Counted from the stretch's first letter, positions 44,858-54,327 are shown. The stretch: 64,000 nucleotides of DNA from Epithemia pelagica (GCA_946965045.2 OX337235.1:1240001-1304000); one strand, 5' to 3'. The notes: a model not told the origin generated them from the letters alone. A program made the numbers and translations.

Positions 44858-45326
44858 GGTTCGTTGTGGACGTGAAATGTTGGGACCAGAGACAAGAAGT
44901 AGTTGTCCACAGGTAGGGAGAATAAGGGCGGATGTGGATGGGATGGCACAGGTTGATGGCTGTGATGATGAGATCTTCGGGCAAAAAATCTTTTCCTTTA
45001 GTCGCAGATAATCGAATGTCGAATCGTGCGCGCGGCAACGCGCGGTGCATGGCGCGCGGTCGTGTCGCGGTCACAAAGCCTTCTTTGCTCTCTGGATTAT
45101 TTATTGGGGGCCATGACCACACTCTTCCGTCCATCATTTTCCAACCGAGACTTGACACAACACCAACGCATCCTTCCAAGGTGAGGACCATCACAACATT
45201 CCATCAAACACAAAACTGTTTCTTCTTTGCCACTGTCCCCAACGCCACGACGACCAGCCGACTGGAGTTTTGGAGCGTTGACGCGGCATTACCAGCAAAC
45301 CGATAGATAGCTCAGAACTCAACAAA
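44858..45326. other. divergent promoter region with a CG-rich patch
   Basis: Separates the fusion gene (-) from the gene at 45327 (+). Bases about 45028-45070 contain three GCGCGCGG/CGCGCGG words. No gene is seen. Confidence 0.55.
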
Positions 45327-46730
45327 ATGGAGCCGGCCCTTTCCACGACTTTGCCGGATTCGTATCATTCGACCAACGGCAATAAGGCATCCTCTGTGAC
45401 TGCCGACACGCCACAAGCTCCAAACCATGACGCCGTGTCGTCTCAACCACCATCCATTATCCAGCCATCGAAAAGTTATGATTCCAACGATTCGTCGGGG
45501 TCGTCCTCCTATATGCAATATCGTGCACGCTTGGCCCAACGATCCACCTCGTCCAAACTGTTGAGCAGCATGGAACCAACCACCACAACCACAACCAACA
45601 ACAACAATACTACCCAGAGCCACCACAAGACAGACACCGACCACACAGCTTTGGCTTCTTCTTCTTCCGACCCTCCATCCTCCCAGCAACCAGTTTCTCT
45701 CCCAACGGCACCACCGGCCGCGGCTGCCACAACGACGACGACCACAACAACAACCACAACGTCTGCACCAGCGTCCGCGGTCCCTCCGTATCTATCCTAT
45801 CGTGCCAGTCTGGCCACACGATATGGGTCACCCAGCAAACCATTTCGCAATAGTACTACCACAACCACCCACACGGTGGTCCCAACCACAAAGTCGCAAC
45901 CACCTCCCCCGCCTGCGTCGTCAACCACCATGGAGGAGCCGCCACCCGTGTTGTTGCCACACAACCCGTCGTCAGAAGGCGGGGACGAGGATCCGACACT
46001 GCTACCCGCCGTATCACCCGCCAACACACAGGAGGAGCCATCACCAGAACCACAACCAAACCAACAAGCCTCTGTTTCTCCCACGACTACGAATGCTACG
46101 GCCACACCTCGACTGGAAGAATCCTGGACCGATGAACATGCTCACCACGAAACTGGCATCCTCCACCACCACCACACTCCTCCGGAGGATCCCGAAGAAG
46201 AAAGCAGCAACCATGTACCAGACGAGGATGACACGATGGATGTGGAGCGTGGAGACACTAGGAAGGATTCTTCCTCCACTCCACCACAGTCGGCCATTGC
46301 CGTGGCCACGGCACATCGACGAGGACTCGAGCCGAATGCTCACGATAAGGACCCCCACATCACCACCACCAACAACAACCACAGCAAGACGGCTCCAGCA
46401 CTGGCACAACAATCCCCCTTGGCCAAAAAGTCCCAAACGGCCATGGATATGGAACAGGGGATGAGCCTTCCCCACAAAAGCCATACTACGAAACCACACT
46501 CCCCACCACCTCGACCAGCCGTGTCGTCCACGTCGTTTCCACAACACAAAGCCTCCACCAAGGACCATTCGAACGACAACGACAACGACGACGACGACAA
46601 GGACACGCTGTTCTCTGGGAGTCGCCGTCGTCGTCGGGAATGGATCCAACGAGGATTGGGCATTGGTTTGTTAATCGCCCTTCCCTTGGCGATTGGATTG
46701 GGTGTGACACTGCAAAATCACCATGAGTAA
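45327..46730 (+). CDS. single-pass membrane protein with YxxYR motifs, no LRR domain
   Basis: Single exon, 467 aa from ATG 45327. Almost all of it is Ser/Thr/Pro/His-rich disorder. Two ordered-looking motifs stand out near the N-terminus, SSYMQYRARLAQRS and PPYLSYRASLATRY, which match the three Y-x-x-Y-R-x-x-L motifs in the MYND-LRR protein at 12211-20007. Near the C-terminus a basic stop-transfer segment (SRRRRREWIQR) leads into one helix (GLGIGLLIALPLAIGLGVT), and the protein stops eight residues later. The last codons and the 3' flank are homologous to those of the neighbouring LRR pseudogene, which suggests this is the cytosolic half of an LRR membrane protein that lost its ectodomain. 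As it stands it would be a tail-anchored cytosolic protein. Confidence 0.8.
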   Translation: MEPALSTTLPDSYHSTNGNKASSVTADTPQAPNHDAVSSQPPSIIQPSKSYDSNDSSGSSSYMQYRARLAQRSTSSKLLSSMEPTTTTTTNNNNTTQSHHKTDTDHTALASSSSDPPSSQQPVSLPTAPPAAAATTTTTTTTTTTSAPASAVPPYLSYRASLATRYGSPSKPFRNSTTTTTHTVVPTTKSQPPPPPASSTTMEEPPPVLLPHNPSSEGGDEDPTLLPAVSPANTQEEPSPEPQPNQQASVSPTTTNATATPRLEESWTDEHAHHETGILHHHHTPPEDPEEESSNHVPDEDDTMDVERGDTRKDSSSTPPQSAIAVATAHRRGLEPNAHDKDPHITTTNNNHSKTAPALAQQSPLAKKSQTAMDMEQGMSLPHKSHTTKPHSPPPRPAVSSTSFPQHKASTKDHSNDNDNDDDDKDTLFSGSRRRRREWIQRGLGIGLLIALPLAIGLGVTLQNHHE

Positions 46731-47280
46731 AAGGTCACTCCACAAACAAACTATCCTTGCACAACCACCAAGAGACAACAACATCTGAGACGCGACACGG
46801 ATACAATACGGACCTCTTCCATTCGATCCATGGTTCTTTTTTCGAGGAGGAGCAATAAAGGAACACAACTCCACGTGGCAGGATCGGCATTTCTCCCTCC
46901 CCCATTCCCTATGGAATGCGCAAAATTGCAACTTTTCGTTGGAGGATCGTCCTTTCTGCGAAGTGGGCCATACGCTTGCCGAGACAAGAGAGCGTTACAC
47001 AATTCGCTATGAGCTGTGGTGTGATATCTCCACCAACAGTTCCATGTCGCTAGCTAGAGACACGGCGATGGACGTTGTTTTCGGTGCCTTTTTCATGGCA
47101 AAGCTGTAGCAGTACATTCCCATTCCATGGACCGGGGAGAACGTGGATCTTTAGGAGTGCATATCACATTACGAATAGGCTACCTAGAGAGCTATGGAGT
47201 CTCCAAATAAGGTAGAGAAAAATGAAGTCGCGTTTCGGTAGCTCATAGTGACCATCGGCCTCATTTTTGTGGTCGCGCGG
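46698..47280 (+). repeat. duplicated gene 3' end and flank, copy 1 (uninterrupted)
   Basis: Starts in the last codons (TTGGGTGTGAC, 46698-46708) and runs through the 3' flank. It matches 49461-49971 in blocks: the Q-N-H-x-E-stop codons, a CTTCCATTCGATCCATGG block, a GCTGTGGTGTGA block, TTTCGGTGCCTTT, and TGGATCTTTAGGAG (47144-47157 and 49942-49955). TTACGAATA (47169-47177) and CTCATTTTTGTGGTCGCGC (47260-47278) continue the match on the far side of the Crypton, at 57789 and 57862-57880. Confidence 0.75.
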
Positions 47281-47387
47281 AAGAGGCCCACTATTTTGTA
47301 TCTTCATCATGATGAGACGTTGTGAATTGTGAACAAACCAAAAGTTCCGTCTTTGCGCATGTTTTAAACAGGCCAAACGATCCAACC

Positions 47388-49493
47388 ATGTCAACTCGTA
47401 GTAGCAGGGAAGTTGGGGGAGGAGACTCCTCTACCGGCAAGGGCAATCGTACCTTGATCTTTTTCGTTTGTTCGTTCTTGGCCGTGGTGGGTTTGGTGGT
47501 AGGACTGGTCCTTGGTCTCAGGAATCGCGAGAACGAAAATCAGGCACGCAAAAGCAGTTCAGAAGGAATTCAAGAATATGTCGTGGCGAGGGGCCTGTCG
47601 CCCTCGTCCGCCTTTGCCTCATCCACTTCCCCGCAGTCCAAGGCGGTGGAATGGATGGCGCAGGAGGATCCACAAAACTTTGCCACACCCGATGCATCCA
47701 TGGACATGAATACCAATGATCAAACATATCAATTTACCTTGAGATATGTCATGACGGTCGTGTATTATTCCACAGGCGGTGACACCGATTGGTAGAATAG
47801 TTTCAACTTTCTCAGTGACCGGCCCACCTGCGAATGGAATGACATTCATGAGCCCAGCACATGGCAAAAGGTTCGATTTGGGTTGCTTTGCTCCAATGAT
47901 AATGTCGTTGACCTCTTTCTTGGTACGTTCCTTTGTGCAACTTGGTGCTCTAAGGTGCTGTTTCTCACTTTTGGAACGAAACCTTGAACCTATCGCTTCT
48001 CATCCATGAACTATATAATTTTGTTGTACTTATGCGATACTGCAGATAAGTTGAATGCAATTGGTGCCATACCAGAAGAACTGGGTCTCCTAACGACACT
48101 AGTCAGGGTCGACTTTAATTTTAATGAATTCCTGAGCGGTACGGTCCCCGAAGCTATTTGCGAGTTGACCAATCTAGAATATTTGTCCATGGGATATACC
48201 GCTGTGGGAGGATCTCTTCCTTCTTGTATCAATAGGTTGTCAAACCTCAAACAGCTCTTTGTAAGTTGAAATGGTCGTATCGGACAATGTCAGTCATTGC
48301 TGCTACTGACTTGCGTGCCTTGTTCCCTATGTTGTCCTTTTCCGGAATACAGTTCCCCAATACCAAATTATCGGGACCATTACCGAATATGAGAAATATG
48401 GTAAGCCTGGTTTATATCTTTCTAGATGACAATGATTTGAGCGGTGATATCTCGACAGCCTTTAATTCCATGACGGAGCTTCGCTACGTTTTTCTGGAAG
48501 ACAACAAATTTACGGGCACCATTGACGATTCCTTCATGACGCAAAATCCGAATCTGTACATGTTGACTCTTTCCAATAACCCACTGGAGGGGTCCGTCCC
48601 GCCTCATTTGTTCCAAATACCGGACCTGGTTATGATTGATTTCCATGGAATTGAGGGTATTGCTGGCTCGTTCCCCGAGATTCCACAGAAAAATTCTGCC
48701 TTGTTGTTCATTGCACTTCATGGGTGTAGTATGAGAGGGCCCTTACCAGCAACGATGAGCAATTTGCCCAATGTTGTCCATCTCGACCTCTCCAAACAAC
48801 TTCAGTGGTGAGATACCAACAGAAATTGGAGCAATGACAAATCTGCAGTATCTGTTCTTGGCCAACAATCAGGGCTTCGAGCCGGGCCCCATCCCCGACA
48901 CCTTCAAAGAGCTTACTCAACTCAAAGAACTTTCTTTGAAGGGAACTCAGCGCTTCCAGAATCTTCCAGAATTCGTCTCGACACTTGGACGCTTGATTTT
49001 GTTAGATTTGAGCAGTAATGATATGTATGGAAAGCTTCCGTCGAGTTACGGAGACCTGGTGAACCTCCAATTCATGCTGTTGAACGGAAATGATTTCAGT
49101 GGGGAGGTTCCAACGTCATACGCCAAACTCGCCAGTTTGCGGGCCATGTTTCTCGAAGACAACGTTTTAACAGGCGATCTAACTCATATGTGCGCTTTGG
49201 ACACCTTCAAGGAACCTCGCGACGATGTGGACGGAACAGAATAGTTGGTGGCGGATTGCGATGGTGGCTTTATCGTTTGTGACTGTTGTATCTGTTGCAA
49301 CCCAAACAGCGAGAATGATGTGAACCCCATATGTAACGACAACGATATGGCCCCTAACCTAGATCCCGAGTGGGAAAGTGCATATGATCGCGTGGTGTAC
49401 ATCTTTGGAAACGAAACACGCTTCATTGACAAGAAGTTTTTACATGAAGGACAGCCGGACTTGGGTGTGACGCAGCAAAATCACGATGAGTAG
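47388..49493 (+). pseudogene. LRR single-pass membrane protein, disrupted
   Basis: Starts at ATG 47388 with a short cytosolic segment, one helix (LIFFVCSFLAVVGLVVGLVLGL), and an LRR N-cap and LRRs of the GxIPxxL type. Recognisable exons: 47388-47922, 48046-48260, then from 48353, with introns of 123 and 92 bp. Three lesions: an in-frame TAG at 47793-47795, after which the frame continues as NSFNFLSDRPTCEWN, as expected for the N-cap; one extra A within 48794-48796, shifting HLDLS-NNFSGEIP out of frame; and a second in-frame TAG at 49242-49244, before LVADCDGGFIVCDCC. TAG ends other genes here (SCC3), so recoding is unlikely. The final codons (LGVTQQNHDE) and 3' flank match those of the gene at 45327. 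Confidence 0.82.
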
Positions 49494-49971
49494 CTACTTC
49501 ACACATTCGTTGAAGATTCACCAAGAGACAAATCCTTCTTTCAAAACGTGGATCCCTTCCATTCGATCCATGGTCCTCTCTTCGAATAGAAACGAGCATG
49601 TAACACGCCTCCACGTGACATGTTATGCACATTATTTGCATCCTCACCTTGAGATCATGAGTGAAGGCGTTTTCCATGTGGAAGTCAGCACCACATGGTC
49701 CCCCTTTGGAAAACTTTGGAAAAGTGTTGATGTTCCTGCCTGGTTCATAATTGGGTGATCGGTGATAGGCTTAGAGAAATGTGACTTGGCCTACCACACG
49801 AGAAGCCACTGTGCGATCATCAGCCTAGGTAGTTCCCAAGCTGTGGTGTGACGTCCACAAACAGTGCCATTGCCGTAGAGACTGCGGTACACCTTCGCTT
49901 TCGGTGCCTTTCATAAAGCGTCGCATTCCTATTCAATGGCCTGGATCTTTAGGAGATACTCCTACAGATCT
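49461..49971 (+). repeat. duplicated gene 3' end and flank, copy 2 (interrupted by the Crypton)
   Basis: Partner of 46698-47280. Similarity holds up to TTACGA at 49971-49976, breaks for the 7.8-kb insertion, and resumes at 57789 (TACGAATA) and 57862-57880 (one mismatch in 19 bp). Confidence 0.7.
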
Positions 49972-50028
49972 TACGATCTGTACATAGTACCGATAATATA
50001 ATGTTATTGATATCCGGACAACACGGGG

Positions 50029-50203
50029 TTATCCTGGGATAAGGGACCCACCCCCGCAGTCAATCACGTAGGATATGCGCCGATTTATCCCAGTCCAGTA
50101 AGCCCGGATCGGCTCAAAATTACCGACTAGAGCCATTTTTAACGGTTTTTCGTTTGATTTTCGCGCCTGCTCAACCACATTCCCAACAAATTACAACGGA
50201 TAA
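50029..50203. repeat. left subterminal TTATCC motif cluster
   Basis: TTATCC at 50029-50034 and GGATAA at 50037-50042 form a perfect 6+2+6 inverted repeat. Further copies are TTATCC at 50085-50090 and GGATAA at 50198-50203. These are candidate recombinase-binding sites. The 500 bp after 50340 hold only the weak frame 50350-50724. Confidence 0.65.
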
Positions 50204-50349
50204 AACATTGGGTAAAAACCGTTATCATTAACCAGTGACGTACTTCTCAACCTATACTACATTTTGTCGTAGGTGATCCCACCATTCCCTGTAGGGCTTC
50301 TACATCACTTAAAGGCAGTATTTCTGGGTCTTTAATTTTTGACATCGTT

Positions 50350-50724
50350 CTATTTCGTTATGGGATATTTCTCCTTTACTATCTTGCGTTTTGTTCTCGG
50401 ACTCGATGGGAAAATGAGTTTGCGTTTTGTTTTTCCCAGATATGCTCTCCTTCCTTGCAGTGTCACGACTTCCTTCCCTTCCCTAATGGTTTCGTCAATG
50501 CATTCCTCCCTTGTTGTCGTGATGGGCAAATGGTCACCTGATGTCTGTCTTCTTTTTATTTTTTTCGTCCTTGTCGTTGTTTTGCTGTGTTCTGACAAAC
50601 CCATTGCTACTTGGACCGACATGGCAGTGACAAAGATCCTGTCACAGTCTGCACAGTTTCTGTTCCTGCATACGCCACACCATAGATAGCCCTCCTCTTG
50701 CCTACCACCCGTAGACTTCTCCAT
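50350..50724 (-). CDS. possible small basic Cys-containing protein of the Crypton
   Basis: 124 aa from ATG 50722-50724. The N-terminal part contains C-x2-C-x4-C-x2-C (CGVCRNRNCADC), a possible zinc knuckle; the rest is Lys/Arg/Thr-rich (KTKRKLIFPSSPRTKRKIVKEK). The opposite strand is also open but starts only at TTG and is hydrophobic. Divergent from the gene at 51075. It may be a chance frame. Confidence 0.3.
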   Translation of the reverse strand: MEKSTGGRQEEGYLWCGVCRNRNCADCDRIFVTAMSVQVAMGLSEHSKTTTRTKKIKRRQTSGDHLPITTTREECIDETIREGKEVVTLQGRRAYLGKTKRKLIFPSSPRTKRKIVKEKYPITK

Positions 50725-51074
50725 TGTAGTCAGAGATGGTTTGTTTCGCTCCTTCACTCTCGTTGTTGCTTGCTTTTTCGTCTATTTCACGTCAAAAGTT
50801 TGCTTCCGAACCAGTATCTAGTCGTTAATTTAAATAACAACAACTTACATTTGCACGTGCCAACGTAGTATCAAGGTAAGATCCGGCTTGTTAAATTTTA
50901 TGAATAATTAATCGCGCCGCTAAATAGGTGGATGCTTGCGTTCTGTAATATGGTTTCTGACCGTTATACATCGGCATGCGCTAGACATTGTTATTTATGC
51001 GCGCCCCTATACAGGTTGATGCCTGCGCTGGTAGTAACTTGGCAGACAGAAATGAAAGAAAACAGTAAATCACC

Positions 51075-51524
51075 ATGGAAGACCACGACGACGAAAACAC
51101 TGTTACGACCTTCGACAAAATTCTCAACATGAATATGGATGACGATGCAAGTTCCGACCCGAGTTCCGACCCTAAGCCGAAGGATACATCGAAGAAAGAG
51201 GTTTCTATGGACGAATCGAAGGACAACTTGGATGATTTTTGGCCCGACGAAGAATCCTCCGTCGAACTCTCCTTTCTGAAAGACGAACCCGATCCTGCAC
51301 CTACGAAGGAAGATATGAAGAACGATCCGGAGTTGGTGAACCCAGACGACGTTGATTTTGGTCATCCGAATGACAAAATCACGGCCGTGATGTTACTTAC
51401 GAATGGTGGTACCATCCTCCATTATGGCTCGTCTCGTCGTGTCTACCAACCTCCGTACGACAATTCTCTGGAAAAAAAATACTCTCAGATGAAAATGGAA
51501 GATTTCTTTAATGTCAAAAAGTAA
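51075..51524 (+). CDS. small acidic protein with C-terminal PIP box, Crypton cargo
   Basis: 149 aa from ATG 51075. The first two thirds are Asp/Glu/Ser/Pro-rich and probably disordered. A short ordered-looking segment follows (DKITAVMLLTNGGTILHYG). The C-terminus is QMKMEDFFNVKK, with Gln138 encoded at 51486-51488 and the two Phe at 144-145. This fits the canonical PCNA-interacting consensus Q-x-x-[ILM]-x-x-[FY]-[FY], with a basic tail. It resembles the tail of the polymerase eta in this window (TIDSFFSVQK), but with the Gln that polymerase lacks. Inferred role: tethering element functions to PCNA at replication forks, or competing for PCNA. No homologue is recognised. It ends 36 bp from the end of the convergent gene at 51561. 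Confidence 0.75.
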   Translation: MEDHDDENTVTTFDKILNMNMDDDASSDPSSDPKPKDTSKKEVSMDESKDNLDDFWPDEESSVELSFLKDEPDPAPTKEDMKNDPELVNPDDVDFGHPNDKITAVMLLTNGGTILHYGSSRRVYQPPYDNSLEKKYSQMKMEDFFNVKK

Positions 51525-51560
51525 ATTACTATTAGTTTATGTTTTTCTACTATTCTTCTT

Positions 51561-52322
51561 TTAGTACTTACTAGACCGGTTACGCACATTACGGTTATTT
51601 TCTGATTCTCCGCGACGGATACTGCGAAATCGATCTCTCTGAACTGTTCCTTCCAATCGTGATGACCATGATCCTAACGGAAGAACAAGGTAAAAATCTC
51701 TCGGGTGAACTGTGTTTGCATCTTGTCCTGGAATTAAATTCAACATGTCGTTGGACAAAGCGATCCCGGGCTTAAGCGACATTGGCGAATTTTCATTATG
51801 GGATGCCCGACGTACTTCAATTAGTCTCCGATCACTGTTAAATACATACCATTCTGGGAGAGTCGTTTTAATTCTCAATACGGGATTGCCACTTAGATAT
51901 AGGATCCTTGAGCATATGACTTGATAAATGATATTTTCCGACTCTCCGGCATCTTGTGGGAAAAAATCCATCGATTTAACATGGGTTCCATCCGGTATTA
52001 GTCGATGGAACCGGCACTCCGTTGTATACGTCTTCGTAGTACTTTCGGTCTTTTGGAAACTCCTGGGCGTGACATCTTCTCCCATTACATTGAGGATATC
52101 GTGTACTATCTTCTCGATTTCACCAACTCTTTCAACTTGGTCGCCATGGAAAGAGAAGTATTGGAGAATACGGTCGTTCCACGAGTACCGGATGTCCTGA
52201 ACTGGATCAGGATCCACGTTATAATGGCGACCTTCCAGGAAGGGCCATACTCCTCTCTGTGTATTCATATTCTTCTTCGAATTTTCTTCTCTTGAGATTG
52301 TGACATTCTCTATACTCTCCAT
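51561..52322 (-). CDS. Crypton cargo protein, unknown family, member 1
   Basis: 253 aa, ATG 52320-52322. Distant paralogue of the adjacent gene at 52498-53364. Shared blocks in the same order: a YF-S/T-FHG strand, an IPDG-T/L-H-V segment, and a Q-V/I-x-x-x-R/T-x-L-Y-x-x-G-x-P-x-x-R-I strand. It lacks the disordered N-terminal tail of its partner and has a basic, Asn/Arg-rich C-terminus (SIRRGESENNRNVRNRSSK). The alternation of short hydrophobic strands suggests a compact beta-rich domain. I do not recognise the family, and there is no catalytic pattern to name. Same strand as its paralogue, 175 bp downstream of it. Confidence 0.72.
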   Translation of the reverse strand: MESIENVTISREENSKKNMNTQRGVWPFLEGRHYNVDPDPVQDIRYSWNDRILQYFSFHGDQVERVGEIEKIVHDILNVMGEDVTPRSFQKTESTTKTYTTECRFHRLIPDGTHVKSMDFFPQDAGESENIIYQVICSRILYLSGNPVLRIKTTLPEWYVFNSDRRLIEVRRASHNENSPMSLKPGIALSNDMLNLIPGQDANTVHPRDFYLVLPLGSWSSRLEGTVQRDRFRSIRRGESENNRNVRNRSSKY

Positions 52323-52497
52323 TAGAACACAAGATGGTCGTGTATGTTACTGTGAAATTTCAGTCGTATTCATTCCTGCCTATATTTGTTCTGAAGATAG
52401 ACAATTATGTGTACTAAAATTTGGTGTTACTAATCAATTATGGCTAATTTATAGGACTCATTTTGTCCAATCACTGGTCTTCGGTCGTGTATGTGGC

Positions 52498-53364
52498 TCA
52501 AGGGTGAGGGTAAAAAGTTGTGACACCGGATTGCCCAATGGGACTCATGGCAATCGTACAAGCAACAACCACCTGGTTTGAATCAGATGGGTCTTCAATC
52601 TCGCGGGTTCCAAAATGTAGATATCCAGATACAGTCGCTGGCTCCATCAAGTGAATCTTACGCTCCGACATTGTGATTCGCACAGTAGGACATCCGGCAG
52701 CGTAGAGAATAAAGGTCTGGACAATTTGACAAGTGAAAACACGGCGAACGCGGATTTCTGGGTGCTTGATGTAGTATACATCTAAGCGTACCAGGTGAAG
52801 ACCATCTGGAATCCCGCGGCGATACGTCATCGAGTCTTCGTACTGTACTAGAGAGCGGGATCGGAACGACAGTACATCACCTTGTTTGTCAAGACGCGTT
52901 AAGAAACACTTGATGAAATCTTCTCCCTCACGCGTCGAATCTGGGACACGTTCAGTACCGTGAAAAGTAAAGTACCGTTTATACTTGCCTGGATCAAGAT
53001 TGCTTCCACTGTGGAGCACGGGCAACCCAAGTGGTAACGGATAGATTTGTCGACTGGTGAACGAATAGTTGTACGACACAACTGGGACAGTCACATTTGC
53101 AGAATGGACAGTTTCTACATTCTGCAAACTCACCGAACCAGTACCCAATCCAGAGTCGTTTGTCTCCGTCGGTGTCTCCGTAGGTGTCGTAGTCGTCTCA
53201 GCCGTGTCATTGGGCGGAGGCTTACGGTCTTCTTCGTCTTCTTCCTGCTTTGTGGGACGTTCCTCTTCTTTGACCTTCCCTTCTTTCGTCGGTGCCTTTT
53301 CATCATTGTCGCTATCGATTACGATAACATCGCCTGTCTTTTGTTTCTTGGGTGAAGACTCCAT
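52498..53364 (-). CDS. Crypton cargo protein, unknown family, member 2, with SIM-like motif
   Basis: 288 aa, ATG 53362-53364. The N-terminus is SPKKQK (basic, NLS-like) followed by DVIVIDSDNDE, which fits a SUMO-interaction motif (hydrophobic V/I core plus acidic and Ser residues). About 60 disordered Glu/Lys/Thr-rich residues follow. The folded part (from about residue 95) carries the blocks shared with the gene at 51561: YFTFHG, RRGIPDGLHLVRLDVYY, and VFTCQIVQTFILYAAGCPTVRI. It is divergent from the gene at 53533 across 168 bp that probably hold both promoters. Inferred role: a nuclear, SUMO-linked partner of the recombinase or of host chromatin. Confidence 0.74.
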   Translation of the reverse strand: MESSPKKQKTGDVIVIDSDNDEKAPTKEGKVKEEERPTKQEEDEEDRKPPPNDTAETTTTPTETPTETNDSGLGTGSVSLQNVETVHSANVTVPVVSYNYSFTSRQIYPLPLGLPVLHSGSNLDPGKYKRYFTFHGTERVPDSTREGEDFIKCFLTRLDKQGDVLSFRSRSLVQYEDSMTYRRGIPDGLHLVRLDVYYIKHPEIRVRRVFTCQIVQTFILYAAGCPTVRITMSERKIHLMEPATVSGYLHFGTREIEDPSDSNQVVVACTIAMSPIGQSGVTTFYPHP

Positions 53365-53532
53365 CCTTATTCAATTTGTGATTCCAATCAGCAAATTGTT
53401 TGATTGTTGTGTTTCTTTGTTTTTCTTGTTGTCTCCGTTGGGATAGTGTTTGATTCCTTGCAAGTGATTCAGAGTCGTGTGTTTGGTCCCTTTCTATCGT
53501 TGAGTTTGGAATTTCTGGGAAATTGTTGTGTT

Positions 53533-54222
53533 ATGGACGATTCCTCTCGACGTAGTTTCGTTGATTCGCCGCGACTTCCTCGTTGGCAGTTGGGGGATCT
53601 TGTGGCTGTCAAGTCACAGTGGTCCGTCAGAAAGGACCATTGTGGTTGGGTGACTAAACTCCCAAGTCCCGAGAAAAGAAAGCCACGTGTTACTGTCCAA
53701 TTCGCGGATGGACATAAAAATTCCTATGCCCCACAAAATTTGCGGGTTCCCCATAATGTCGATCAAGCATGGGCTATAATCGAGTCAAACCCACATTACG
53801 TAGTGTTCTGTAACGAGAACCGTACCGTGCAGAAGAAAAAGTCCGAGAATATCGTTGACGAAGGAATATCGGCTGAAGTTCCCCCAGATTTTACTACTTC
53901 TGGAGTTAGTGTTAATACACCTCCGAGTGATTATCGGCAAGATCCTGCAAACAACCGCATGGAGTCAATGTTACAAACGCTGGTGCAACAAATGGAACAC
54001 TTAAGTGTACGGATGGCCAGTATGGAACATCGCTTCAATGAGCGTTCGGGCCAACTTAACGAAGACGAGAGATCCGACCCACTTGACGATTACAGTGAAT
54101 ATACCAGGGAAGTTATCCTTCGAGGAGGCGATCAGTCGGTGGTCCGACCAGAAGATATAGCACAGTTTGAAAACGAGGAAGATGAAGAGGAAAGGAAAGA
54201 CGACTCTCAATTGACAGAGTAA
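53533..54222 (+). CDS. Crypton cargo protein with SH3/Tudor-like segment and coiled coil
   Basis: 229 aa from ATG 53533; the upstream open frame starts only at TTG and is hydrophobic. Residues about 18-75 (RWQLGDLVAVKSQW ... CGWVTKL ... RVTVQFADGHKNSYAPQNLRV) have the strand pattern of a small SH3/Tudor/KOW-like barrel, a fold often used to read chromatin or nucleic acid. A short coiled coil follows (MLQTLVQQMEHLSVRMASMEHRF), then a very acidic tail (FENEEDEEERKDDSQ). It ends 105 bp from the convergent recombinase gene. The family is not identified; DNA or histone binding is inference from the fold pattern. Confidence 0.72.
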   Translation: MDDSSRRSFVDSPRLPRWQLGDLVAVKSQWSVRKDHCGWVTKLPSPEKRKPRVTVQFADGHKNSYAPQNLRVPHNVDQAWAIIESNPHYVVFCNENRTVQKKKSENIVDEGISAEVPPDFTTSGVSVNTPPSDYRQDPANNRMESMLQTLVQQMEHLSVRMASMEHRFNERSGQLNEDERSDPLDDYSEYTREVILRGGDQSVVRPEDIAQFENEEDEEERKDDSQLTE

Positions 54223-54327
54223 GAATGTGACAGAGTAAAAACATAGGAATAATATGCTAAACAGGATGGATATTATGTAAAAAGAAGTCCCACCACCACC
54301 CGCCTTCAATGAGGCGACATCCTTGTA

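Noticed and set aside
47793-49244. Reading the two in-frame TAG codons as recoded or read through
   Set aside because: SCC3 ends with TAG, and the same gene also has a frameshift, so decay is the simpler explanation.
50339-50689. 116-codon hydrophobic plus-strand frame in the Crypton left end
   Set aside because: Starts at TTG, lies antisense to a more protein-like basic frame and shows no motif.
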